The notes under the pieces were generated by a model that saw nothing but the letters and a program-made list of their open reading frames with translations, was not told the DNA's origin and made no database searches. A stretch of 64,000 bases of DNA. Origin: Varanus komodoensis (taxonomy: Eukaryota > Chordata > Lepidosauria > Squamata > Varanidae). A program made the translations under genes and the position numbers. This document shows, one piece after another, positions 32,001 to 44,000 of the stretch. Position 1 is the first letter of the stretch; each line of letters opens with the position of its first letter. Location of the stretch: assembly GCF_004798865.1 (NCBI RefSeq), contig NW_025336480.1, forward strand, positions 18,719,859 through 18,783,858, in the 5' to 3' direction.

Positions 32001-35000
32001 TATTATAATACCATTTTTGGCAGTATTTTTACTATTACAAGGTTACTTCTATAACAGCCAAACTATGCAACAAGGGAAGTAACAATGGCAATTCAAACTT
32101 GAATACAGAGACATTTTGGCAATTTCTACTAAGCCGTGTAGTTTCAAAGACAACCTTATATTGCAGTACACAAGGAATTAGTACTGGAAGTGCCATGCAA
32201 TGTTATCTTCCTAAAATTTAAATAGCAATAGCAGTTATGGCAAGTACCAAGATATCCTCAAATCCATTAATCAACAATTATGAAATAGATGGCATGGCCT
32301 AAAAATCAACCAGGGTAACTGCACACCTCTGATCATCCTATAGGCATGCAGATGTTATTGTTGCTCAAGAGAAGATGGTGTTGCAATTGAAGTCAGTGGG
32401 CTTCTCTTCAATATTTGTCAGAGAGGCTCTTTAATATTTGACTACTGAAGGAGTTGTCTGCCCATCGCTCTTCTGTACAGCCAAAAGATTCCCTAGGCAT
32501 ATTTCCTAGGCATACATTAACCTGCCAAATTGATTCAGTGTGGAGATGCCAAGATTCTATACCTGGTCTGATAGGAGATTGTTGTCTAGGTTACTGGTGA
32601 TATTATGAGTGATAATGACCGTCAGAGTCCTTGCCAGTGTAAAGCAGTAAATCCACAATGTCCCCATGTACATGTGTAAGGACCAATACACCCAAGGATG
32701 GCCTCATGGTTTCCATGAACTCTTCAGTCATGCCAGACAAGTTTGCCTCAACATGTACATACAAATCCCCCAGAACATTCAGCATCAACAACTTTAACAA
32801 AATGCCCCAAACCATCTCCATCATGTTATCTACTGAGCAACCAAGTGGGTGGTACAAAAGTAGGATGAGGAAGAAGTGGCTGCCACTTTCCCAAGCTGGC
32901 AGGAAATGAGATGCAAATGGAGTCTATTAGTATGTGTATCCACTTCTCCACTTACTATCCACAAAGTCTTTTCCCACAGAGCAGAAGATGCCCAATGGTA
33001 ATTTCTTCCTCTTTTACAAAAAAATTATCAGCTGCCAGCCTCCCCAACTGCAAAACAAAGCAGTTATGGCAGAAACCACACCAGAATCTGTTTGTGTGGT
33101 GACTGTTCGGCAACCGTGACAGACCAGATGAAAAGGAGATAACTAATGTCAGGAAAGACAGAATACTACGCTGTAGGTACCCACAGTCTGTGGGAGATTA
33201 GACTCATCATATATGGCACACCCACCAACCATTCTGTATTAAGGAATGCTTACTTCACACTTGTGTCTAAAGATCTAGCTTACAGGCGTAATCAATACTT
33301 TCTAGCCACAACTACTGAGAAGACCATGGTCCTTGACCAGATGGAAACCTGATAACCATCATTTGCCCAGGCAGTTGAAGAAGATCACTGAGATGTCTAT
33401 TAGGGTCTACCCTTCAAGTGTGTTTAAAGCTTTAGGTGGTAAGAGCAGCAGCAACCTTCCCACTTAAATGGCTGGGTCAACAGAAGCTTGTTACTCCAAT
33501 GCTACAACATGGATGTTTTCCATGTGCAAATTAAGACACTAACTTTGAATTGTAAGTTCCTCGATGGCTTGCCCCATCTTAAGTTAGAGCCTAGTGCAGG
33601 GGTCCTCAAACTTTTCCATCAGGGGGCCGGCTGAAAGCTGCCGGTACTGGGTACAGGCCATAAAGGTGGTGCTGGCGGTGCGTGCGGACCAGCATGGGGG
33701 TGGCACGTGCACGTGCGCGCACTGGGGGGGGGCGCGCACAGCGAGGCAAAGTGAGGCGAGGTGCAGGTGGGGCAAGGTGGGCAGCGCCGGGCGCACGCGT
33801 GTCAGGCCCAAATGGGCATGGCGGGCCACATCTGGCCCCTGGGCCGTAGTTTAAGGACCCATGGCCTCATGCCTTCCTTGTCCCCTCATACAATCTCCTG
33901 ATATCAGTGAAGGATGGCCTAAAAAGACACTGTCTTTTTGTCAGCAAGAAGCCAGAGTGTTCTCTCAGTAGTTCCCCCCACCCCCAGAAATGCCACACTT
34001 TGACAACATGTCACAGTGTAAACATCAACATAATTTGGCAACAATGAAAACTGTTTTTGGGGTCAGTGCTACAAAATGGTAGAAGGAATGGGGATTTTAA
34101 CGTGATGTAATTCTACTCTGTGTGATAGTTTTTAATTATTACTTTCAAGTTTCATAAATAATGGACTACATGGTTAAACAAGAGTTCTGCTTACCTTTAC
34201 TAGCTTTCCAGATCCATTTAAATTGACCTCTTCTGCCAATTCAGCAGATCCCAGCATATCACCAGTGAACTGATCAATATGAGCAACTGGCTTTGTTCCA
34301 ATGGTCTTTTAAAAAATAAATACACAAAGAGAACACAAATTAGGGAAGGCAGACTATGATTCAGTATGCTCTGTTTTAAATACATTAAGCTGCTATTCAC
34401 TTAATTAGGAAGTTAAGTCCAAATGGACTTTCTTTCTAAGCAGACATGCAAAGGACTGCACTGTAGGAGAGTTCACAAGCCTCTTTCAGAGACACCTTGT
34501 TAATCTGTTATTCCATCTTACTATTTGCTTGGGGGGAAATGAGACTAGTAGCAACAGTTAGGTATTTTACATTGTTCCCTGCTATAGCCTATGTGCAACT
34601 ACAGTATAAATCTCAACACAGTGTAATTCAGTATTATTAACAGGTTCAGTGGCAGATTAGCAGGACTACTATCTTCATGAATCAAGTATTCACTTGAAAC
34701 GGAACCCCCTAACATCACCTCATCTTACCTTACATATAAACTCAATGTCTTCTCTTTCAATATCTTTAATCACCATGATCTTCATCTTGTTCAAGAAATG
34801 TAAGGCTAGATCACTTAGAGCATCCCTGAAATCAGAACAGTAAATGAGCTACAAAATCAACTACAATCTCAGCATAGTTATTAATGATAGGGAAATTACT
34901 CTGAAAAGGCTGAGGATTTCACTAAATTCAAGACACACATGTGTTTATTCTGAGGTCAATTGGGGGTCCAGGGTACATTATGGGTTTTGAGCTCTTCCCA

Positions 35001-38000
35001 GTATTCCCTGATGAACCTCCTATGCCTCCCTCTGATTTACCTGGCTTGTTTCTCTAACAGGAAAATAGAGAGAAATCTCTCTGTACACCCAGTTTCTAAC
35101 AAACTGCTCTGGTTTTGGGATATGTAGATCTTGCTAGTGCCATTGTAGCACTAAAAAAATCACATTTCCCATATTATCTGAATTAGGGGTCTCCAACACA
35201 GTGCCTACATGCACCTGGCAATGATGCCTGAAAAGGAATCCCCAATATGGTACCCATGAGCATCTAACAAACAAAACTATTTTCTTTATACATCCACAGA
35301 TTTGTATGAAGTGCATACAACTTTCAACAATTACACATAGGCATCAAAAAAAGTGAACTAAATATCCAAGTTAGTATCCATCTGGAAGTGGCATATAAAT
35401 GTCAACTATCCAAACATCAAATGTAAGCACCTCAAAATATTGCATTATAGGAATTGTTAATCTTTCCAAGGTTGTAGTATCAGTCTTTTGCTATCGAAAG
35501 GGAACAGGAATCCATTTACACTGACCATTTGTTAAATTTCCATGAAGCAGGCAGGTAATCTAAGAGAGCATGTGCATCAGTGAATATTAAAAATTATTTC
35601 ATTAGAAAACTGGGGTACAATAATCACCCCACAACAGAAGCAACTACTCAATATTGCCAAGACATACTAGTTTGAAAGAAGCACTGGCTGAATTGCACTG
35701 CCAGCAATTAGCTGAATTAAACCATCACTTGTTAAAGAGATATTGCAGTATCCAACAGCCATCCTACAAAGGTTTTTAATGAATAACACACAGTCTAAGA
35801 TCCATGAATGCAACAGACAGGCACCAAATCAGGGACCCACTGGTTATGTATTTTGTAGTTGTGCCTACAGCAGTTTCTAAAATCCTCAAATGGTACTATG
35901 GAATAAAAAAAGTTGGGGATCCTGGTCTAACTTTTAACTATAGTAGTGAATCAAAAATCAGCAATGGAAGAGTAAGGCTGTCACCATTCATTCATAAAAT
36001 ACAAAACCCTGCATCACTTATGATTATCTTTTCTAAAGATTAAGATTCAAATCAGGTGAAAAGTACCACACAGAATGATGTTTGGTGTTTCTTAGTTAAC
36101 ATTCTTAGAATTAATTTCCAAATATGGTATGCATATTTACAGAACAGTTTAAAGAAACAAGTTTCAGAGAAACTCTTAAGTCTTGCAGTTCAACTGAGAG
36201 CCAGTGTGTTGTAGTGGTTAAGAATGTGGGACTGGGAATCAGGCAAACTGGGTTCTAGTTCCCACACAGCAACAGAGCTATTTGGGTGACTAGCCCAATC
36301 TATGCTACATGGTTGTTTGTTGTGGGGATAAAATTGAGAGCAGGAGAGAAATTATGTAAGCCATCTTGAATTCTTTGAAAGAAAAAAGGCAGGCTATGAA
36401 TCTAATAAATAAATAAATAAAGCCAAGAACCATTTTAATACTAAATCCTTACACAATGGTAGGCCTAATACAAACTATTGGGATAAGCATACCGTAGAAT
36501 AGATTTCTGTATGAGCAACACATTACATCCAGCCTTCTTAATTTGTTTAATTAAATTCAGAATATAGGCTCTCTCTTCACGCAAGACTCTGTCCATTTGA
36601 GTGTAATCGGAAACGACAATCTGGTTATCCATCTAGTGAAGGAAGAAAGAGACAGTGTAAATATCGGAGTTTATCTGCAAAATAATATACAATTCAGTGT
36701 CTTCAGTAAAGTAATCAACAGCAATCTAAGCAATAAAATGTCCCTTTAAGTGCTGCAATCAATGGCAGATTTTCTTTCCTGTGCCAAGACCTCTTTTCTC
36801 ATGCAACCTTAATATGCATGGAGATTCACTGTAACCCACTAGTCTCCACTGGTTCTTAAGATTCTTGCAAAGAATGCTAAACTAGGCTGCCTTGTCCTGC
36901 ACAATAATTCTATGTTCTTAACAAGGTTTCTTAACACAGTTTAAGCACACTTTAAGACAGAGTTTAGCAGCACAATGCTGGCAGACTCACTGACACCTGC
37001 CGAGACCCCAAAGTCTGCTACCAGACTGCTTGAGTTCTCCTCCAATTACTATGTTAACCCTAATTCTTCCATCTTCCAAAGAGAGGCAACAGAAGGGGGG
37101 GTGCAGGGGGTGAGAATCCTGAGAAGAGATGGTGAAAAATTTTGTGGGCTAGGGGAGCTAAGGAAAGGTAAGCAAAGGTGAAAGATACACAGGAGTTGCA
37201 AAATCTTGAGTCATAGCTGGGAAAGGTGCCTGATTAGTGGTGGTAGTGAGGAAGGGACCAGAACACTGCCTTGAACAGAAATTAGGACAAAAGTTTCTTA
37301 CCAAAACTCCACTTTGAGGAAAACCCTTCCCCACGAAGGACCACTGAAGCAACTCTTTGAGGGACTGCTCCCCCAACCCCTATTGCTCAATTGACATGAA
37401 TAGGTGAGGAAGGCTTCTGCCAAGAAACAGCTTCATGAATGGGGGAAGACCATTCCTCTTTCAAGTCAGAATCTATAGTGCAGAATTCCCAGCATTTTGT
37501 GGTAGAACATGTACACCACAGCAATTTTTCAAATTGCCAGATGTGCCCACAGACCCAAAAAGTTTGCCTCTCCCTGCTTTAAGCACTCTTATGTTGTAGA
37601 TTTAACATAATACTGATGGGCTACAGAAAGTTTACTCAGAGCACAATCTACTGCATACCAGCTCAAAAGCAAGTTCCACTGACATCAAGTTCCAGGTAAG
37701 CATGCACAGGATTGTAGCCATAAACAGTAACAAAGCAACACGTCACACAAGAGTGAAATCAGGTCATTCCTATGTTAAGCTTTTAAAAACTGTAAGGAAA
37801 GTAAAAGTATCAAATCTATCCTAATCTGTCAAGATGAACATTCACTGAACAAATTAATAAGCCAACTTACATCTGTTTTTGGAGCCGACAAGCAAAACTG
37901 AATGAGACCTATCTTAGCTTTTTCCACTCTTGTTACACCTGTGCTGGCCACCTTCTGTGTGAGGACCAGCCCCTCAACCAATTCACAGTCATCGATTGTT

Positions 38001-41000
38001 CCCCTAAAAATAAATATTCATTAAGCAAATAAACCAACTGAAGCTACAATAGCAACAACATTCAAAATGGATACTTTTGGAAGATTCCTACTATTATTAA
38101 CAATAATACAACAGGATCCCCATATCCACTGACTCAGTTACCACATTTGCAGTTAACCACAGTTGACCAAAAGAGAAGACATAAAGTGCTTCCTGTAAGC
38201 AAAAATTCTTGTTTTCAAAGAGAAATGAAAGAATCATGTGCTGAGGTAAGAATAAATGAAATTATGAAAAATGAAATTTACTGTATATAGTATAGTATAT
38301 ATCATACAGAGTTTGCTATTATCTATTATCTGCTGCTTCAGGCAACCCTTGAGGGGCTTGGAACTGATCTCTGTAGATGCAGAGGTTCTGCTGTAATTTT
38401 ATTTCTATATTGTCCAAAAGCTTAAGTACTAAATTACTACTTACCCAAGCTTTTTAACAATTTTGATATCTCTAAGATCCACACCGGTAGCTGTAGATGG
38501 ATCGATTACCTTCATCACAGCTTCCACACTCATTGGAGAAAGCAGACTAGAATACTGTGATACAACCTGCAGAAATTGATAAATAAATCATATTTAACTC
38601 AACATGTTCTTTTAAGTTTACCATGATTCCACAAGAACTCAACTAATACATTTCAACTTATTCATGTTTTTGCTTTTATAATCCTAGGTATTTTGCATTT
38701 TCTGTTATCTCAGTTTGCCCACTCCAGTTTAAATGAGTTTATCCTGTGAAAATGAAACTTGGCATTATTCCTATTTGGGGGGGATTTCATCACCCCAGAC
38801 AAACCTGCAGCTATGTGTAACAATATGATCAAGCAAAAGAAAATGTTTGGCATATTAATCTTTGATTAATATTACAATAGTTTAGCTGATAAACTACATC
38901 AGCATTAAAAAGCTTTCCCTCAGTGAATTTTAATTCTGCTTGCTGAATTGAGTTCAGACTCTGAGCTTTCCAAAGAGATAGAGATGGCCTATAGTTAAAC
39001 CTTTTGTGCCTCAAAATGTGTCATTTGTTTGGGGTCACAAAAGTATCCCCAAACAATTCTTGTGCAAGTTTAGGGACATTTTCTCCTCCCAGGCATGTTT
39101 TTGTTTATAGAAAGAAAACAGCAGAAGTCAGTAGGCTGAAATTTGGGGACATTTTTGTCTAGGCAGATTTTGACAATGTCCTAGAAGGACTAGTATAGAT
39201 CTAGTTATATGAGAAGTAGACAATGTAAGCCAGGAACACCCCAAAAGGCAGCATCAAATATTCTTACCTATTTTCCTTCAAACAAGATATCCAAAATGTT
39301 ATGATACAACAATATTTAAATAGTTTAGCTCAAATCTGAAACAGCTCCTGCCGTTGATGTGACACTGATAAGCCACCTTGGATTCCTCACAAGAGGAAAA
39401 AAGTTAATACTCTTATTTAAAACACACTGGCTGTGCCACAGCCACATGCTTCAGAGTGTTCTCATTTCTATGCCCACCTTTGAATTCAGTGCAGTAGTTG
39501 CACTGTTAAGGAGGGTTTCTCTGTCACTCAGCTCAACAGGTTGCCCCATGCTGGTCAAGACTTCAACACCTTTATCCAATGCCTTCTGGAATGACTCAGA
39601 AATTATGGTAGGGTGAATTCCTAGTAAAAAAAAATACAAGTTGTTATACATTAGTTTACAAAAAAATCCTAGCAACATCTCAAAAATGAAAACCAAGTTT
39701 AATGAAATTTTTTAAAGCGGGAAAGCCTATTCATTTCTTTTGCCTTGACTAACAAAAGCAAAAAGAAAAGCAATCCATTTTTAACTTGGTCACATATGCA
39801 CACACAAAATTATGTTGGAGCATACACAGAGCTTGAAGCCACCCCCTCATGGAACACAATACAACAGGGAAAAATAGTTGTGAGAGCAGGAATGGAGAAT
39901 TTTTAGCCCTCCACAAATTCGCCATCAACTCCCATCATCCTTCACAATTAGCTGTGCTAGCTAGTTGGGGCTGATGGAGGTTGTTGCAGTCTAGCCACAT
40001 CTGGAGGGCCTCATGATCTCCACCCCAATGTTAGTAAATTTTACAAGTGTATACAGATAACCATCAGTAGCACTGACAAAATATAACTAATGGCTAATGG
40101 TGAATATAACAGAAGCGGAAAGACTAAGGAGGCCACAAACTGAGCACGCAAGGTTAGCTTACATTACAACTGACAACAAAAATTAGGCCACAGTAAAATC
40201 TATTAGGGCACAATCCAAAACCTTCCACCATAGATGCACCTGAGCCTCTATCTCTAAGGCTTACATGCACTGAATAAATGAGATACAAGAGGAACAATCC
40301 TCATGGCTGCCCCATCTTGTCCCATGCATTTTATCTAGACAGCCATTTCCCACCATCTAAATAAAGCAGCATACCAATAAGAACCAGCATAGGCCACCCA
40401 CCCTGGCCTCTTCTCCTTTTGGAGGCCCAGCTGCTCCTTGAGAAAGTAGCTGGTATTGTTCTTTTCTCACTGAATATGAAGGGGGTGGGACAAGGACTCA
40501 GCCTTTGAAATAAGAGGGTCTCAGAGCTAGGGTTCCAAATAATCCAATGGCCCCTCAGCCATGTCAGGCAGCTGTAAGATTGGACCTTTAGCCAGCCAAC
40601 TTTTGTTATTTGGGTACAAAGGAGAGTAACAAAATCTGTCTGGTTTGGTTGTTCTGGAAGGGATAGTTGATGTGTGTAAAACAGCTAACCAAGTAGTAAT
40701 GGCTATTAGGTGACAAGAATGCTTTTCATCTTCGCGTATCTAAGTATGCTACGGGGAATCACGATGAACAAGTTTAGTTTCCACATATAACATAAATGCC
40801 CAACATTTATATAGCTATTTTAGCAAGATTAAACATACCTTTCTGAAGAAGTCTAGAACAGGCATCCAAGAGGGAACCTGCAATGACCACAACAGATGTA
40901 GTCCCATCTCCAGCTTCTATATCTTGCGCTTTGGATAACTCCACCAGCTATGTGTTTTCAAAGGGTTAAAAAAAATTATTTGCACTATACTGCAAATAAC

Positions 41001-44000
41001 CCTAAAATATCATACACATATATTTTCCTAAGCACTCCCTGCAAATTAAAAGCACCATGCAACCACACAAACTCTGGTTCTACTTCAAACATACTACATG
41101 CTGTTATTTTCTACAGGGAATGGCTGCCAAACTGGAAAGGCATAAACATTTGCATAGTTTGACATCATTTTGAAACCAATATGATAGCTTTACTTACCAT
41201 CTTGGCTGCAGGATGAAGAACCTGCATCTGCTTCAGAATTGTTGCCCCATCATTTGTGATCGTTACATCTCCTTTGCCATCTTGAATCTGGGAAAGCACA
41301 ACCAACCATTTTTGTAAACCAAATCAAAATAGAGAAATCTTACAAATAAATACAACTTGTTTAAGTGTTTCTTTATAGTACATAATAGAAACTTTTTCAC
41401 GAAAGACTGCACTTAATTTATTAAGCTAACGTTCAGTCTTTGCCCCTTTCCAACTGTCCCTGTACTTTAATAGGCTCCTTCTCATTCTTAATACAGTGGT
41501 GCCTCATACTTCAAACTTAATTCATTTCAAGAGACCATTTGAACTCTGAATTGAAGTCCAAAGCAATGTTCCCCATTAGAAATAATGGAAAGTGAATTAA
41601 TCTGTTCCCAAACCCTGAACAATACCCATCTTTATAACCTTAAACAGCAAATACACATAATTTATGGTAGTAGTAACACAATTAAATGCCAAATTTATTA
41701 ATTAAAGTTTGGAAAGGCACACACTGAAAAACTCTGGAAATGCTTGAAAAGGCACACACTGAAAAACCCCACCCAATCATCCCCTAATCTGATGCCAGGG
41801 CTTTGGAGTTCCCATTGCTGGAAGAAAACGCATGCCACCTATTCAGCAGGCTGGTATAGAGCACATCAATGGCCCAGCACACAGTCTGTGCCAATCGAGG
41901 GGGGCACTGAAAAGGACTGAAAAGACATGCAGTTAAAAGGCACTGAGAACAATCCAAAGCCAAGTGAATGGATGAACTGAATGATGGCTGAAGTAGAATT
42001 CCATAGCTGAACTATGTACTGCGAGAAAAAGTCCTTCCTTTTTAATCTGTCCTGAATCTCCCTCCATTCAGTTTAATGGAATGACTGTACTGCAAGCCAT
42101 TGTACACCAAGACCTGGAACACAGTAATGACATGGGAGTGGTGGGGGCAGGTAACTCAGCAGAAGGCCCCGAGTTCAGTTCCTACTGTGTATAAAAAAAA
42201 GAATCTGAGGTTGTAGGGCAGAGGAAAATCCTGTGCTTGAGACCTTAGAACAGGACTTAGGCAGTTAAAAGGCACTGAGAACAATCAAGGGGGCAGTGAG
42301 AACGATCAGGAGGGCAGGCAGTTAAAAGGCACTGAAGAGACTGAGAAGGCAGCAAGAAGGATTGGGCGAGCAGTTAAAAGACACTGAGAATGATCAAGGA
42401 AGCAGTGAGGATTGGAAAGGCAGGTAGTTAAAAGGCACTGAAGAGATGGAGAAGGCAGTGAGAAGGATCAGGAAGGCAGGCACTGAAAAGGCACAGACAT
42501 AAGACATGAATTGGTCACACAACTGATGATGTTTATGCAGCAACCACATTTTTTTCACAGTGCCTGCAGGTCGAACTTAGAAGCATTGTCCAAACTTCAA
42601 AGAGATTTTATCTCAACTCTAACATTTGAACCCTGAATCGTTCAAAATTAGAGCTGTTCGAACTGCAAGACACCACTGTATCACAAAGGGCTACTTCACA
42701 CTTTAGCTAATATTCGACTTGCCAGAACTACACTAATGTTTTCCACAGTACAAAAGGGAAGCGTGTTAGATGTACACCTCTCAACACCTAGCTATACCTA
42801 TCACAGGGCCTCAATTAGGTCACTGCCACTCACCCATGCTTTAAGGTACCAGTCTGTAATTCACATTTTGTGTTTGCTATGGGAAAAAATTGATAGAGTT
42901 GTGGTAAACAATTGCTGTATGAAGGAGCCCTTTTTGCATATATGTCAAAAGTTATATTTATTCCATTGTTTTTACTCTCTCTTCTTGAAAAGAAAGAGTA
43001 TGTCCTTCAAGTATTCTGCATCCTAAATCCATTTACCACAAGTCTTGTTGGAGTACATGATCCTTCTGTATGTGTGGCAGGATGAGCTGACTTAAAACAA
43101 GGCAAATTAAATCAGTGATTTAAATTGGGACTCCAACCAACAAGGAAAAAAGTTTCCCAATGAAATTATTCTATATACTTTCTCAACCACTAAGCCATGT
43201 TAATTTACAACTAAATAAAAGTACATGTACATCATTTCATTAATACAAACAGACTTGACATCTCTTTATCGCACTTTATTTTTCATGTTATCACTTTCAC
43301 TCAGGGTGAGAATTTTTAAAATAGTCTCATAAGCCTTTTTTAGAGCCTACATCCATGACAGTTTGAAGAGAATACATGTCTCCTCATAAATAATTTCCAT
43401 TCAGCTTGATGGAACATCCTCCCAAGTTAGTATAGAATTGCAGTATTAGCATGAGAACACAAAAGGATGTTTAATGGACAGATCTGTGGGTGTTTGTTTT
43501 TTGCTTCCCCGCTTCACTCCTTTCTGCTTTACTCTCTGTTGCCCCCCCAAAAGTAGCAACAAAAATGAAATATCCATGATAGATGCATCAAAGTAAAGTT
43601 TGATAGCTACTAGGCTAAAAAAAGAAGAAAGAAACAGTTTTACATTTTTTGAAATCCAAATTTTGGGGACTTTAAATAATCAGTTTTATCCACCTTGTAT
43701 CATTACTACTATCATTACTAATTGTTTACCTCAACACCACTAACCATGCAAGCAATGAACCATAATCCTAACTAGTCTATGATACTTTAGTCAAAGAAAC
43801 TGAAAGCTCATAACTTTCAAGAAGCAAAAGGTATTAGGCTAGACAGAGTAACTCTCATTTAATGAAAAAAGTGAAATTAATGCTTAGATTTCATTCATAG
43901 GAAACTTCAGTGTTACAGAATTGTAAATGTTATATGTTTATATGTTTTTGAAGCTATTTAATTGTAACTATGTTATGTTCTAAGTTATGAAAAATAGTAT

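Larger units (their letters stand above)
31981..34194. other. CCT4 intron 10
   Basis: Contains an L2-like LINE fragment (about 32350-32870) and a hAT element (33597-33863). The stretch between is unassigned. Confidence 0.6.
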
